Both the position numbers and the translations under genes were made by a program. Source: Spirochaetaceae bacterium (lineage in GTDB: Bacteria; Spirochaetota; Spirochaetia; Treponematales; Breznakiellaceae). From it: a DNA stretch of 9,637 nucleotides. Position 1 is the first letter of the stretch; every line of letters begins with the position of its first letter. Below, piece by piece: positions 1-7,013 of this stretch. A model generated the notes under the pieces. It made no database searches. It was not told the origin of the DNA and was given only the letters and a program-made list of their open reading frames with translations. The stretch covers positions 1 to 9,637 of the forward strand of contig JAITKD010000177.1 in assembly GCA_031278575.1 (NCBI GenBank), in the 5' to 3' direction.

Positions 1-767
1 GCCTTGGTAACCATCCGCTTGCCGAAGACCACCTCGGCGCCGGTGGAAATGGTCTCGATAAACACCGCCAGCATGGTATAGGCGTGGTGGAGGGGGAGGA
101 TGGCGTAAAAAACATCGGTATGAAGCACCGTGAGGGGGGTCCCCTGGGCGAGGTAACAGTCGGAAACCAGGTTTTGATGGGTCAGCATTACCCCTTTGGG
201 GGTGCCCATAGTCCCGGAGGTAAAGAGGATCGCCGCCAAATCGGTTTCCGCCGCCGGTTCTATCTCCGCCGGAGGCCCATCCAGGTCGTATACGTAGGTG
301 CCTATCCCCTTTTTTAACGAGACAAGCTCCTTGAGGACCCCGGGATTTTCCTGATACCGGCCGTACTTTTCCTCATCCACAAAGAGGAACCGGGCCTTGG
401 AAGTCCTGAGCAAAAGGTCGGTTTCCTCGTTTTTAAGCTGGTAGTCGATGGGGACCACCACGGCCCCGGCAAAGAGGATCCCCAGGTAGGACACGGTCCA
501 TTCGGGGGAGTTTTTCCCCGTGAGGGCCACCATATCACCCTTACGAACCCCATGATGGTACAGCCAGCGGGCCACCGCTTCTATAAGGCGGAGGGATTCG
601 GCATAGTTAAGGCTAATCCGATCCGGTTCGTAAATGGTAAAGCAGGGCCGTTCCCCGTAACGGATGACGGTGATTTTAAACATCTCCGGCACGGTCGGCC
701 ACAACCCTGAAAAAATTTTTCCTCGGAATTCATCTAAAAAAGTCCAGGGGGTATCGGTACTACTCAT
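1..767 (-). CDS. AMP-forming acyl-CoA synthetase (long-chain fatty acid/carboxylate-CoA ligase type), N-terminal 255 codons, cut by window edge
   Basis: Predicted to activate a carboxylic acid with ATP to an acyl-adenylate and then to the CoA thioester (ANL superfamily). The reading frame stays open from ATG at 767 to the window edge. The start follows a good ribosome site (AAGGAAG, 5 bases before the ATG). Diagnostic motifs are the ATP/phosphate-binding loop TSGTMGTPKG at residues 183-192, followed by VMLTH, and PLHHAYTM at residues 225-232, which matches the second core motif of the family. The region before them (KGDMVALTGKNSPEW, then GAVVVPIDYQL) is the usual N-terminal Rossmann-like part. 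The C-terminal lid domain lies outside the window. It is the last visible gene of a minus-strand series after the symporter and iorA, 120 bases downstream of iorA. Substrate cannot be read from the sequence. The PLHHAYTM form is more like long-chain acyl-CoA synthetases than phenylacetate-CoA ligase, but an aryl or branched acid is possible from the context. Confidence 0.9.
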   Translation of the reverse strand, partial: MSSTDTPWTFLDEFRGKIFSGLWPTVPEMFKITVIRYGERPCFTIYEPDRISLNYAESLRLIEAVARWLYHHGVRKGDMVALTGKNSPEWTVSYLGILFAGAVVVPIDYQLKNEETDLLLRTSKARFLFVDEEKYGRYQENPGVLKELVSLKKGIGTYVYDLDGPPAEIEPAAETDLAAILFTSGTMGTPKGVMLTHQNLVSDCYLAQGTPLTVLHTDVFYAILPLHHAYTMLAVFIETISTGAEVVFGKRMVTK

Positions 768-887
768 AAATTTCTTCCTTTGATATATTTTGACCCATAA
801 AAAGGCAAAAGGTTGCGGTTTCGAGTAAAAATCAGGGGGAATCTACAATAATGACAGCCAAGATAAAATCTGACCGGCCCCCGCTGT

Positions 888-2552
888 TTACCCGGCGGTT
901 TTTTCCTGTTTTTTTCTTTTTCGAAAGGCTTCCAGACACTCCCGCCTTAATATCACCACTGAAAGTCCCCGATACTCGATTTCCGCCTTGAGCCGGCGGG
1001 CGTTTTCTTCCAGGAATTGCTTTTTCGCCTCCAGTTCCAGGAAATGTTCCGGTTTAACCCCAAGGCCCCGGATCAGGGGCGGGAGACGGTTTGAGGGGAT
1101 CATGGTTTCCTGGCAGCCGGTCATGGCCACGATGGAATTATCGAGGATTATTACGGTCATGGGAACGTCCGCGGCCGCCGCATCGATAAGGCCGGTTATC
1201 CCCGAATGGAGAAAGGTCGAGTCCCCGATGACGGCAATGGCATGGGCTATCCCCGCTTCGGCGGCTCCCTTGGCCATACCTATGGAGGCCCCCATACAGA
1301 CGATACTTTCAATGGCCGAATAGGGGGGGGCGGCGCCCAGGGAATAACAGCCGATGTCGGAGGTGATTGCCACCGACGGAAGCCCCGCCGCCGCTTTTTT
1401 GATGGTTTCATAACTGTCCCCATGGGGGCAGCCGGCGCAGAGTTGCGGCGGCCGGCCGGGGATCCGCGTTACATCGAAGACCCCGGCGCTGAGTACATTG
1501 GGCCGGGGGGACAGTCCCAGGGCCTGCCGTACCTTGTCGGGATCCAGTTCCCCGGTGCGGGGTACCGTACCGTCGAACCTCCCCGAAACCGCCATGGTCA
1601 TGGGCATGATGCCCCGGAGCTTCTCCTCAATAAAAGGCTGGCCTTCTTCGATCACCAGGACCCGTTCCGCCCCTTGACAGAGGGTACGGATCGATTCGAC
1701 CGGGAGGGGATAGGCCCCGATGTGGAGCCGGGCGGGAACCCTTCCCCCCCGGAATTCTACCAAATCCTCCAGGTTTTCCTCGTAGTAATTACCCCCAAGG
1801 CCGGAAGTGATCACCGCGAGGCGTTTATCTTCCCCTTCGCATTTATTGGCGGCATGGGCCGTTGACCAGGCCATAATGTCCGTTTGTTTTTCGATGAGGG
1901 AGCGGTAATTCCGCCGGGCATAGGCGGGAAGAAGCATCCATTGGGTCTTGTCTTCCGTTTTGGAAAGGGGATTTTGTTCCCGGCTTTGGGCAAGGGTTAC
2001 CGGCCCCCGGGCGTGGGAGAGCCGCGTGGTCAGCCGCAATACCACCGGAATACGGAATTTTTCGGAAACCTCGAAGGCTTCCCGGGTCATATCGTAGGCT
2101 TCCTGCTGGTTCCGGGGTTCCAGGCAGGGGGTCATGGCAAAGGAAACATAAAAACGGGTGTCCTGCTCGTTCTGGGAACTGTGCATCCCCGGATCATCCG
2201 CGACGGCGATCACGAGGCCCCCCTTGATACCCAGAAGGGCGCCGTTTATAAAGGGATCCGACGCCACGTTGAGCCCCACGTGCTTCATGGTGATAATGGA
2301 TCGGCGGCCCGCGAAGGATACCCCCAGTCCCGCTTCCAGGGCGGTTTTTTCATTGGTACACCACCGGGCCGCCGGGCCCCCAACCCCGTTTCGGCGGTTT
2401 TTGCGGTATTCTTCGATGAGGTATTCCAGGATCTCCGTGGATGGGGTACCGGGATACCCGTAGGACGCGCTTACGCCCCCGTGGAGCGCCCCCAGGGCAA
2501 CCGCCTCATCCCCCAGGAGCAGGGTTTGTCTTGTGGAATTTAAATCACTCAT
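888..2552 (-). CDS. iorA: Indolepyruvate ferredoxin oxidoreductase, alpha subunit, lacking the C-terminal ferredoxin domain
   Basis: IorA with IorB oxidatively decarboxylates aryl (and related) 2-oxoacids to acyl-CoA using thiamine diphosphate (TPP) and ferredoxin; the reaction can run in reverse. The 554-residue product has the N-terminal oxidoreductase signature YGYPGTPSTE at 31-40, LCAGCPH at 371-377, TSDIGCYSLG at 397-406, and the TPP/metal-binding stretch GDSTFLHSGITG (443-454) to LDNSIVAMTG (470-479). I chose ATG 2552 over an in-frame TTG at 2564 because GGAG at 2559-2562 gives a 6-base spacing. Family members usually run on after the ILRRECLEA-like strand (534-542) into two CxxCxxCxxxC ferredoxin motifs. 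Here the protein ends 12 residues later in a lysine-rich tail (RKRKKQEKTAG). No cysteine-rich frame follows in the next 120 bases. The partner gene iorB is not in the window. The gene lies 89 bases downstream of the symporter gene. The family is secure; activity and substrate are inferred. Confidence 0.9.
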   Translation of the reverse strand: MSDLNSTRQTLLLGDEAVALGALHGGVSASYGYPGTPSTEILEYLIEEYRKNRRNGVGGPAARWCTNEKTALEAGLGVSFAGRRSIITMKHVGLNVASDPFINGALLGIKGGLVIAVADDPGMHSSQNEQDTRFYVSFAMTPCLEPRNQQEAYDMTREAFEVSEKFRIPVVLRLTTRLSHARGPVTLAQSREQNPLSKTEDKTQWMLLPAYARRNYRSLIEKQTDIMAWSTAHAANKCEGEDKRLAVITSGLGGNYYEENLEDLVEFRGGRVPARLHIGAYPLPVESIRTLCQGAERVLVIEEGQPFIEEKLRGIMPMTMAVSGRFDGTVPRTGELDPDKVRQALGLSPRPNVLSAGVFDVTRIPGRPPQLCAGCPHGDSYETIKKAAAGLPSVAITSDIGCYSLGAAPPYSAIESIVCMGASIGMAKGAAEAGIAHAIAVIGDSTFLHSGITGLIDAAAADVPMTVIILDNSIVAMTGCQETMIPSNRLPPLIRGLGVKPEHFLELEAKKQFLEENARRLKAEIEYRGLSVVILRRECLEAFRKRKKQEKTAG

Positions 2553-2558
2553 GAAACA

Positions 2559-2562
2559 CTCC
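2559..2562 (-). promoter_or_regulatory. Ribosome binding site deciding the iorA start
   Basis: On the minus strand GGAG lies 6 bases before ATG 2552. A longer reading that begins at TTG 2564 would overlap this site and adds only MECF, so the ATG is preferred. Confidence 0.65.
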
Positions 2563-2602
2563 AAATACCCCGGGCCGTATCCCAGGCAAAATAATCCGCA
2601 TA

Positions 2603-2627
2603 GGTAAAAGGCTAATCCTTTTTAACC
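2603..2627. repeat. Small imperfect hairpin between the symporter and iorA genes
   Basis: AAAAGG (2606-2611) pairs with CCTTTT (2617-2622) across a 5-base loop. The stem can be lengthened by GGT (2603-2605) and ACC (2625-2627) with a two-base bulge. It lies in the 89-base gap after the symporter stop. There is no clear U-tract, so I would not call it a full terminator; it might mark partial termination or mRNA processing between the two genes. Confidence 0.35.
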
Positions 2628-2641
2628 GCGCGTATACCCCG

Positions 2642-4120
2642 TTAAATTCCCTCAAAGGCCCTATCCAAAAGCCGCCGCCCGGGAGGATCGGTGAAACGGG
2701 AAACCAGGGGAACCACCATAAAGGGAACCACGATGGCAAAGGAGGCGGCCAGGGGAGACCGGGCGGGGCCCAAAACAAAAAAGAGGACTATTTCGGTAAC
2801 CAGCCCGGTAATCAATCCCGCATAGGCCCCGGCCTTGGTAACCTTTTTGTGGTAAAGCCCCAGGATGTAGGGGGCGGCAAAAGAACCGGAAACAACTCCC
2901 CAGCTTAAGGACATAAGGGTAACGATAAATCCGATCTGAAACCGGGATATAAAATAAGACACGATAATAAACAGGGCCGAAAGGAGGCGCATCATCGCCA
3001 CGGACCGGTCCTTGCCGGTTTTGGTATCCACCCGGGAAGGGTAGAGGTCTATGGCCACCGAGGATGAGGATACCAGCACCAGGGAGGACAGGGTGGACAT
3101 GGACGCGGAAAGCACCAGGAGCAGGATCAGGGACAAAAGGAGCTGAAGATTTCCGACAAACCGGTTGGTCAGCAGGGTGGGGACAATAGAGTCGTAGAGG
3201 ATGGCCCCGGCCTCGTTTTGGGGAACCGTGGTCAGGTCAAAAAACACATGGGCATAGGCGCCGGTCAAATAGGCGGCGATACCGATCATCAGGGCGAAGA
3301 CCGTAGTTACCGCCGCCGCCCGGGGGATCACCGCCTCGTTTTTGACGGCGTAGAATTTCTGGGTCATCTGGGGGAGCCCCCAGGTGCCGAAACTGGTCAT
3401 AAACACCAGGGAGATGACGGTAAGTACCGAAGGCTGTTGCGCCGGGGGAACGTGGATTTGGTAGTTTTCCGTCACCTTCCCGATCATCTCCCCAAGACCC
3501 CCGCCTTGGCCGGAGAGGACGAAGATCATGACGGCGGCGCCGAAAAACATGATGATCCCCTGGATAAAATCGGTAACGGCAATGGCAAAGTAGCCCCCCA
3601 GGATGAGGTATACCCCGGTAAAGGCGATCATGATGAGGAGGGCGAGGTCATAGGGAATATGGAAAACCGCCTCAAAAAGGTGGCCCAGACCCTTAAAAAC
3701 CGAAGCGGAGTAGGGGAGGAGGAAAAAGAAGATCACCGAGGCCGCCACGGGCTTTAAATGTTTTGCCCCGTACCGCTCCTGGAGGAATTCCGGCATGGTC
3801 ATGGCATCCAGGTTCTGGGTCATCCGCCGGGTCCGCCGGGCCAAAATCACCCAGGCAGCGCCGGCGCCGATGAGGGCGTTTCCCAGGGCGATCCACAGGG
3901 CGTTGAGCCCAAACTGCCAGCCCTGGGCTCCGGCAAAGCCGATAAAAATCACCGCGGAAAAATAAGAAGTGCCATAGGCTACCGCGGAAACCCAGGGGCC
4001 CATGGTCCTGCCCCCCAGGAAAAAATCGCCCAGGGTTTTCGTTTTCCGCATCCCCCAAATGCCGATTCCCGTCATAAGGGCTAAAAACACCGCCAGGAAA
4101 ATAATTCCTATACGAATCAC
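2642..4120 (-). CDS. Sodium:solute symporter (SSS family, PutP/PanF-like)
   Basis: An inner-membrane secondary transporter expected to use the sodium gradient to import a small organic solute. The 492-residue length fits the family, and hydrophobic segments run along the whole chain (about 12-13 helices). Family marks include LGDFFLGGRTMGPW near 30-43, the YLILGGYFAIAVTDFIQGII stretch at 171-190, SFGTWGLPQ at 243-251, and SASMSTLSSLVL at 338-349. The last aligns with the PutP segment whose Ser/Thr pair takes part in sodium binding. The second helix lacks the aspartate used by PutP, so it is probably not a proline carrier. The start is GTG at 4120, preceded by AGGAAGG at 5 bases. The gene leads the series symporter-iorA-acyl-CoA synthetase, which suggests a carboxylate or amino acid as cargo. 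Three hairpins stand just upstream and could affect its expression. The exact substrate cannot be told. Confidence 0.9.
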   Translation of the reverse strand: MIRIGIIFLAVFLALMTGIGIWGMRKTKTLGDFFLGGRTMGPWVSAVAYGTSYFSAVIFIGFAGAQGWQFGLNALWIALGNALIGAGAAWVILARRTRRMTQNLDAMTMPEFLQERYGAKHLKPVAASVIFFFLLPYSASVFKGLGHLFEAVFHIPYDLALLIMIAFTGVYLILGGYFAIAVTDFIQGIIMFFGAAVMIFVLSGQGGGLGEMIGKVTENYQIHVPPAQQPSVLTVISLVFMTSFGTWGLPQMTQKFYAVKNEAVIPRAAAVTTVFALMIGIAAYLTGAYAHVFFDLTTVPQNEAGAILYDSIVPTLLTNRFVGNLQLLLSLILLLVLSASMSTLSSLVLVSSSSVAIDLYPSRVDTKTGKDRSVAMMRLLSALFIIVSYFISRFQIGFIVTLMSLSWGVVSGSFAAPYILGLYHKKVTKAGAYAGLITGLVTEIVLFFVLGPARSPLAASFAIVVPFMVVPLVSRFTDPPGRRLLDRAFEGI

Positions 4121-4154
4121 CGGTTCCTTCCTTATAATAATTACAGGATAAGGG

Positions 4155-4191
4155 AGCCTTTCCCAAAACCCGGTTGGTTTTGGGAAAGGCT
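4155..4191. repeat. Perfect 16-bp inverted repeat, hairpin A
   Basis: AGCCTTTCCCAAAACC (4155-4170) is exactly complementary to 4176-4191 with a 5-base loop CGGTT. Such a long perfect stem is not expected by chance. On the minus strand it would lie in the leader of the symporter mRNA, about 22 bases upstream of its ribosome site. No U-tract follows on either side, so it is not a simple terminator. Confidence 0.8.
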
Positions 4192-4193
4192 TT

Positions 4194-4223
4194 GGAAAAA
4201 GCGGTCTGAGGCCCGCTTTTTCC
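4194..4223. terminator. Hairpin B, possible terminator of prs (minus strand), symmetric
   Basis: GGAAAAAGCGG (4194-4204) pairs perfectly with 4213-4223 across an 8-base loop. On either strand the GC core GCGG/CCGC is followed by five T residues. That is the form of a bidirectional intrinsic terminator, though the core stem is short. It lies about 210 bases beyond the prs stop and only two bases from hairpin A. It could instead be part of the hairpin cluster with another role. Confidence 0.45.
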
Positions 4224-4232
4224 CTCTAAATC

Positions 4233-4280
4233 TAAGGAAGCACTGATTTATTCAATCGAGAATAAATCGGCGCTGCTTTA
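4233..4280. repeat. Dispersed 48-bp palindromic repeat, copy 1 (hairpin C)
   Basis: An imperfect palindrome with a 6-base loop AATCGA (4254-4259). The inner nine pairs (GATTTATTC with GAATAAATC) are perfect. The outer stem has two G-T pairs and two mismatches and ends in TAA/TTA at the tips. A second copy in the same orientation is at 9514-9561, with 42 of 48 positions identical. The T4249-A4264 pair is A-T in the other copy, a compensatory change. Confidence 0.8.
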
Positions 4281-4433
4281 ACGTAACCAGTTTTTGTACT
4301 GTTTTATCCTATCAGGGTTGGAGAATTTATACCAGATAGGACGATCCTTTTCAGAACCCGGTATGATCCCCGGAACCGGATCGCCGGGGAAAAGCGCCAT
4401 GATTTTTTTCGGTACGCGCGGCTCCGCGGCGGC

Positions 4434-5561
4434 TCATCCCGCGGGGGTACTCCGGGATTCTTCATTAAATAAATTGGGGGATTTTAAATATTCCTCCGCG
4501 TTAAAGGCGTTCAGGAGTTTCCCCATGGAGTTATTGGTCATGATGGTACTGATCACCTCAGCGGATAGCTCCGCTGAGGGGACTACCTCAAGGTTCGGGA
4601 TCTTTTCCGGCAGTGAACCGGGGCAGAATACCGTGTCGGTAACCATGATATGCCGCAAAAGGCCCTCGGAAGCAAGCCGGGTAAGCCGTTCCGCGGCGGG
4701 GGAGGAAAAAACGGCGTGTACCGCGATGAGGTTGATTTCCGCCGGTCCCAGGGGCGCCAAAGCCCTGATAAGGCTGTCTACGGATCCCGCGGTATCCACC
4801 ATGTCGTCTACGATCCATAAAACCTTGCCTTCAATGGGTTCGGCGGAAAGGATATTGATGGATTCAATGGAATTGGAACGGGAATAATCCCGTTGTTTAT
4901 GGGCCACCACCAGGGGCGCCCCAAAGGCGTTGGCAAAACGGCGGCCCAGCTTTTCACCTCCGGCGTCCACGGAACAGAAGGCCCAATGGGGACGCACCAC
5001 CTGTTCCAGGGTGTTGATGTTTTGGATATAGACATCGCAGAGCCGCTTTTTGAGCAGGGTCAGGGCCGGAATATCGTCAATGGCGCAAATAGTCGGATCC
5101 ACCATGGATTTTGATTTATCCGAATGAAGCTGATAGGTTATGATATGGGTGGTTCCCAGGCCCGAGAGGATCTTCAAATGGACCCACAGTCCCACGGAAC
5201 TGCGCCGGATGGTCCGGTCCGATCGGGAGCAGGAAACAAAGGGCTCAAAAACCAGGATTTTTTCCGCCTGGGATCGTTTTAAGGCGTCTACCGTGTGGTA
5301 TAACTCGATCTTTGCCTCTTCCACCGCGATGCCCTCCTGGTTACGGGCGCAGCTGGTAAAAAGGACCACATCCTTACCCCGCAAGGAGGTGTTGATCTCT
5401 ACCTCCATCTCTCCGTCCGCGAAACGATCCGTTTTCAGGGCCTGTACGCCGTCCAATTCATGGCTTAGGGAAATAAAACTGGGGAATTTTGAAAGGCAGT
5501 CGACAACCCGGGATGCATAATCCCGCATGGATCGGGTGGCGGTTATGATAAATTCATTCAT
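4434..5561 (-). CDS. prs: Ribose-phosphate pyrophosphokinase (PRPP synthetase), divergent form
   Basis: Predicted to make 5-phosphoribosyl 1-diphosphate from ribose 5-phosphate and ATP in the cytoplasm, feeding purine, pyrimidine, NAD, histidine and tryptophan synthesis. The PRPP-binding loop VDDMVDTAGS (251-260) is near-canonical, and FADGE (47-51) matches the family FSDGE. SRSDR (112-116) stands where the family has ARQDR, His146 in QLHSDKSK fits the catalytic-histidine region, and Lys222/Arg224 (HKQRD) match the flexible-loop K-x-R. The 375 residues exceed the usual 310-320, with the excess at the C-terminus (about 340-375, polar, ending NEESRSTPAG). The stretch after SRSDR (TIRRSSVGLWVHLKILSGLG) departs from the bacterial consensus, so regulation by ADP or phosphate may differ. 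ATG 5561 has only a weak ribosome site. The gene is divergent from recA. The family is sure; being the cell's main PRPP synthetase is inferred. Confidence 0.85.
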   Translation of the reverse strand: MNEFIITATRSMRDYASRVVDCLSKFPSFISLSHELDGVQALKTDRFADGEMEVEINTSLRGKDVVLFTSCARNQEGIAVEEAKIELYHTVDALKRSQAEKILVFEPFVSCSRSDRTIRRSSVGLWVHLKILSGLGTTHIITYQLHSDKSKSMVDPTICAIDDIPALTLLKKRLCDVYIQNINTLEQVVRPHWAFCSVDAGGEKLGRRFANAFGAPLVVAHKQRDYSRSNSIESINILSAEPIEGKVLWIVDDMVDTAGSVDSLIRALAPLGPAEINLIAVHAVFSSPAAERLTRLASEGLLRHIMVTDTVFCPGSLPEKIPNLEVVPSAELSAEVISTIMTNNSMGKLLNAFNAEEYLKSPNLFNEESRSTPAG

Positions 5562-5716
5562 CTTGCTTTTACGCCCTTCATGTTTAAAGTTTACTATAGG
5601 TAATGAAGGATTGCATAGGGGAATTTACCGATAGCAAACAAAAAAAAAATATGTTATTTTTTAAGATAAGTAAAGCAGATTTGATGCGGTTGCCTTATAT
5701 AGGGGAGGAGGAAAAG
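5562..5716. promoter_or_regulatory. Divergent prs/recA control region
   Basis: These 155 bases separate two genes transcribed away from each other, so promoters for both should lie here. On the minus strand TATAGT (5598-5593) is a fair -10 for prs, but no convincing -35 precedes it. It overlaps a small palindrome TTAC-N5-GTAA (5591-5603). A run of ten A (5640-5649) and AT-rich sequence follow toward recA. I found no clear recA promoter and no match to the Gram-positive or E. coli SOS box. Confidence 0.45.
5704..5708 (+). promoter_or_regulatory. Ribosome binding site deciding the recA start
   Basis: GGAGG, inside a purine-rich run, lies 8 bases before GTG 5717. It points to that GTG rather than the upstream in-frame ATG codons at 5603, 5651 and 5684, which lack such a site and would add residues unlike any RecA start. 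Confidence 0.75.
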
Positions 5717-6988
5717 GTGGCAAAAATAAGCGAGAACGAAAAAAGCCGGGGGAATCCCCTGGCTACGGGTGAAGAAAAAGAAAAGGCCATGGAAACGGCC
5801 CGGCTCCAGATAGAAAAACAGTTTGGTTCCGGTTCCTTGATAAAGCTGGGGGACCATACCAATGCGGCGGGGATAGAGGTTATTCCCACGGGGTCCATTC
5901 TTTTGGATGAGGCTTTGGGCATAGGGGGGTATCCCCGGGGCCGGATCATCGAAATTTACGGGCCTGAGTCTTCCGGGAAGACCACCCTGGCGCTCCACGC
6001 CATTGCGGAAGCCCAAAAACTGGGGGGGATCGCCGCGTTTGTGGACGCCGAACACGCCCTGGATCCCATATATGCCAAAAACCTGGGGGTAAATATCGAT
6101 GAGCTCTGGATTTCCCAGCCGGATAACGGGGAACAGGCCCTGGAGATCGCCGAAAGCCTGGTCCGTTCCGGGGCGGTGGATGTGATTGTGGTGGATTCCG
6201 TAGCGGCCCTGACCCCCCAGGCGGAGATTGACGGGGATATGGGGGACGCCCAGATGGGACTCCAGGCCCGGCTTATGAGCCAGGCCATGCGGAAACTCAC
6301 CGCCATCATCGGTAAATCCCGGAGCCTCCTGATCTTCATCAACCAGATCCGGATGAAGATCGGCGTGATGTTCGGTAACCCCGAGACCACCACCGGGGGA
6401 AACGCCCTTAAATTCTATGCCTCGGTCCGGTTGGAAGTCCGTAAGATGGACACCATAGAAAAGGGGGAGAAGGGAGAATCCGACGCTATCGGAAACCGGG
6501 TCAAAGTCAAGGTGGTTAAAAACAAGGTCGCCCCCCCCTTTCGGAAGGCGGAAATGGAGATCATGTTTGGTAAAGGGATATCCGCCATTGGGAGCCTGTT
6601 GGACGCGGCGGTTAAGTACGAAATTATCGACAAAAAAGGGGCATGGTTCTCCTATGGGGAAGAAAAGGTAGGCCAGGGCCGGGATAATGCCAAGGGGTAT
6701 TTGGAGGCCAATCCCGAATTTGCCCGGGAAGTGGAACAAAAACTCAAGCGGATCATGTTCCCCGGCAGGGAGCTTCCCCGGTCCGAAAAGGCCGCGCCGT
6801 CCCCCGGAAAAGGTCCTGAAAAGACCGGCCCGGAGGAAAAGGCCGCGCCGGCGGAGGAGAAAAAGGCCCCCGTGGAAAAAAGAGAACCCGGCCGGCCCGC
6901 CGGGGAAGTTTCCCCTGCCAAGGAGAAGATCAGCCTGGGACGCGGCCCGGGGAGGCCCCCCTCCCGGGAGACCAGTGGCCTTTTCTAA
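5717..6988 (+). CDS. recA: Recombinase RecA with a long charged C-terminal tail
   Basis: RecA polymerises on single-stranded DNA, catalyses ATP-dependent strand exchange for recombinational repair, and acts as co-protease in the SOS response where LexA exists. With GTG 5717 as start the protein is 423 residues and begins [10 protein letters not shown]. Walker A is GPESSGKT at 82-89, and Walker B is [10 protein letters not shown] at 157-166. The DNA-binding loop 1 region lies near 170-190, and loop 2 ([21 protein letters not shown], 208-228) matches the universal consensus. The C-terminal domain ends near residue 350. The 70 or so residues after it are low-complexity, rich in Lys, Glu, Pro and Ala. 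They contain EKAAP repeats and two PGRP motifs (391-394 and 411-414), the second within GRGPGRPPS, like an AT-hook. Most RecA proteins are near 350 residues, though treponemal ones are often longer. It is first in the recA-folK-scpA-scpB-rluB series. Confidence 0.97.
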   Translation: MAKISENEKSRGNPLATGEEKEKAMETARLQIEKQFGSGSLIKLGDHTNAAGIEVIPTGSILLDEALGIGGYPRGRIIEIYGPESSGKTTLALHAIAEAQKLGGIAAFVDAEHALDPIYAKNLGVNIDELWISQPDNGEQALEIAESLVRSGAVDVIVVDSVAALTPQAEIDGDMGDAQMGLQARLMSQAMRKLTAIIGKSRSLLIFINQIRMKIGVMFGNPETTTGGNALKFYASVRLEVRKMDTIEKGEKGESDAIGNRVKVKVVKNKVAPPFRKAEMEIMFGKGISAIGSLLDAAVKYEIIDKKGAWFSYGEEKVGQGRDNAKGYLEANPEFAREVEQKLKRIMFPGRELPRSEKAAPSPGKGPEKTGPEEKAAPAEEKKAPVEKREPGRPAGEVSPAKEKISLGRGPGRPPSRETSGLF

Positions 6989-7013
6989 GGACCGGGGAGG
7001 GGCGGGGACCCCG

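Larger units (their letters stand above)
4121..4433. other. 313-base non-coding gap rich in inverted repeats
   Basis: The gap separates the prs stop from the symporter start. It holds the symporter ribosome site (4126-4132) and three hairpins in close order (4155-4191, 4194-4223, 4233-4280). It also holds a 7-base inverted repeat TCCTATC/GATAGGA (4307-4313 with 4335-4341, 21-base spacer) and a GC-rich stem CCCCGG/CCGGGG (4368-4373 with 4384-4389). No frame in it looks like a protein; the open plus-strand frame beginning at 4294 runs antisense into prs and has no recognisable domain. I could not settle on a promoter for the symporter. Confidence 0.6.

Noticed and set aside
783..810. TTGCCT and TATATC on the minus strand as a promoter for the acyl-CoA synthetase
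   Set aside because: The spacing is only 15 bases, and transcription would start inside or past the ribosome site.
1206..2543. Two 219-codon open frames on the plus strand (1206-1865 and 1884-2543)
   Set aside because: Both lie opposite iorA, are full of Gly, Pro and Arg, and match no family I know; they are shadows.
4155..4280. CRISPR array or transposon ends
   Set aside because: The palindromes differ from one another and have no regular spacers, and no transposase or cas gene is near.
4368..4389. CCCCGG/CCGGGG stem as the prs terminator
   Set aside because: Six pairs with a 10-base loop and no T-tract on the minus strand; hairpin B is a better candidate.
5603..5716. In-frame upstream extension of recA from ATG 5603
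   Set aside because: The 38 added residues do not resemble RecA, no ribosome site precedes that ATG, and GTG 5717 has an excellent one.
5654..6739. 361-codon open frame on the minus strand opposite recA
   Set aside because: It is antisense to a certain recA, with no recognisable domain and a Gly/Pro/His-rich composition typical of frames opposite GC-rich genes.
6687..7013. Long N-terminal extension of FolK overlapping recA
   Set aside because: Its Pro/Arg-rich residues are the recA tail read in another frame; HPPK homology begins only near 7014.
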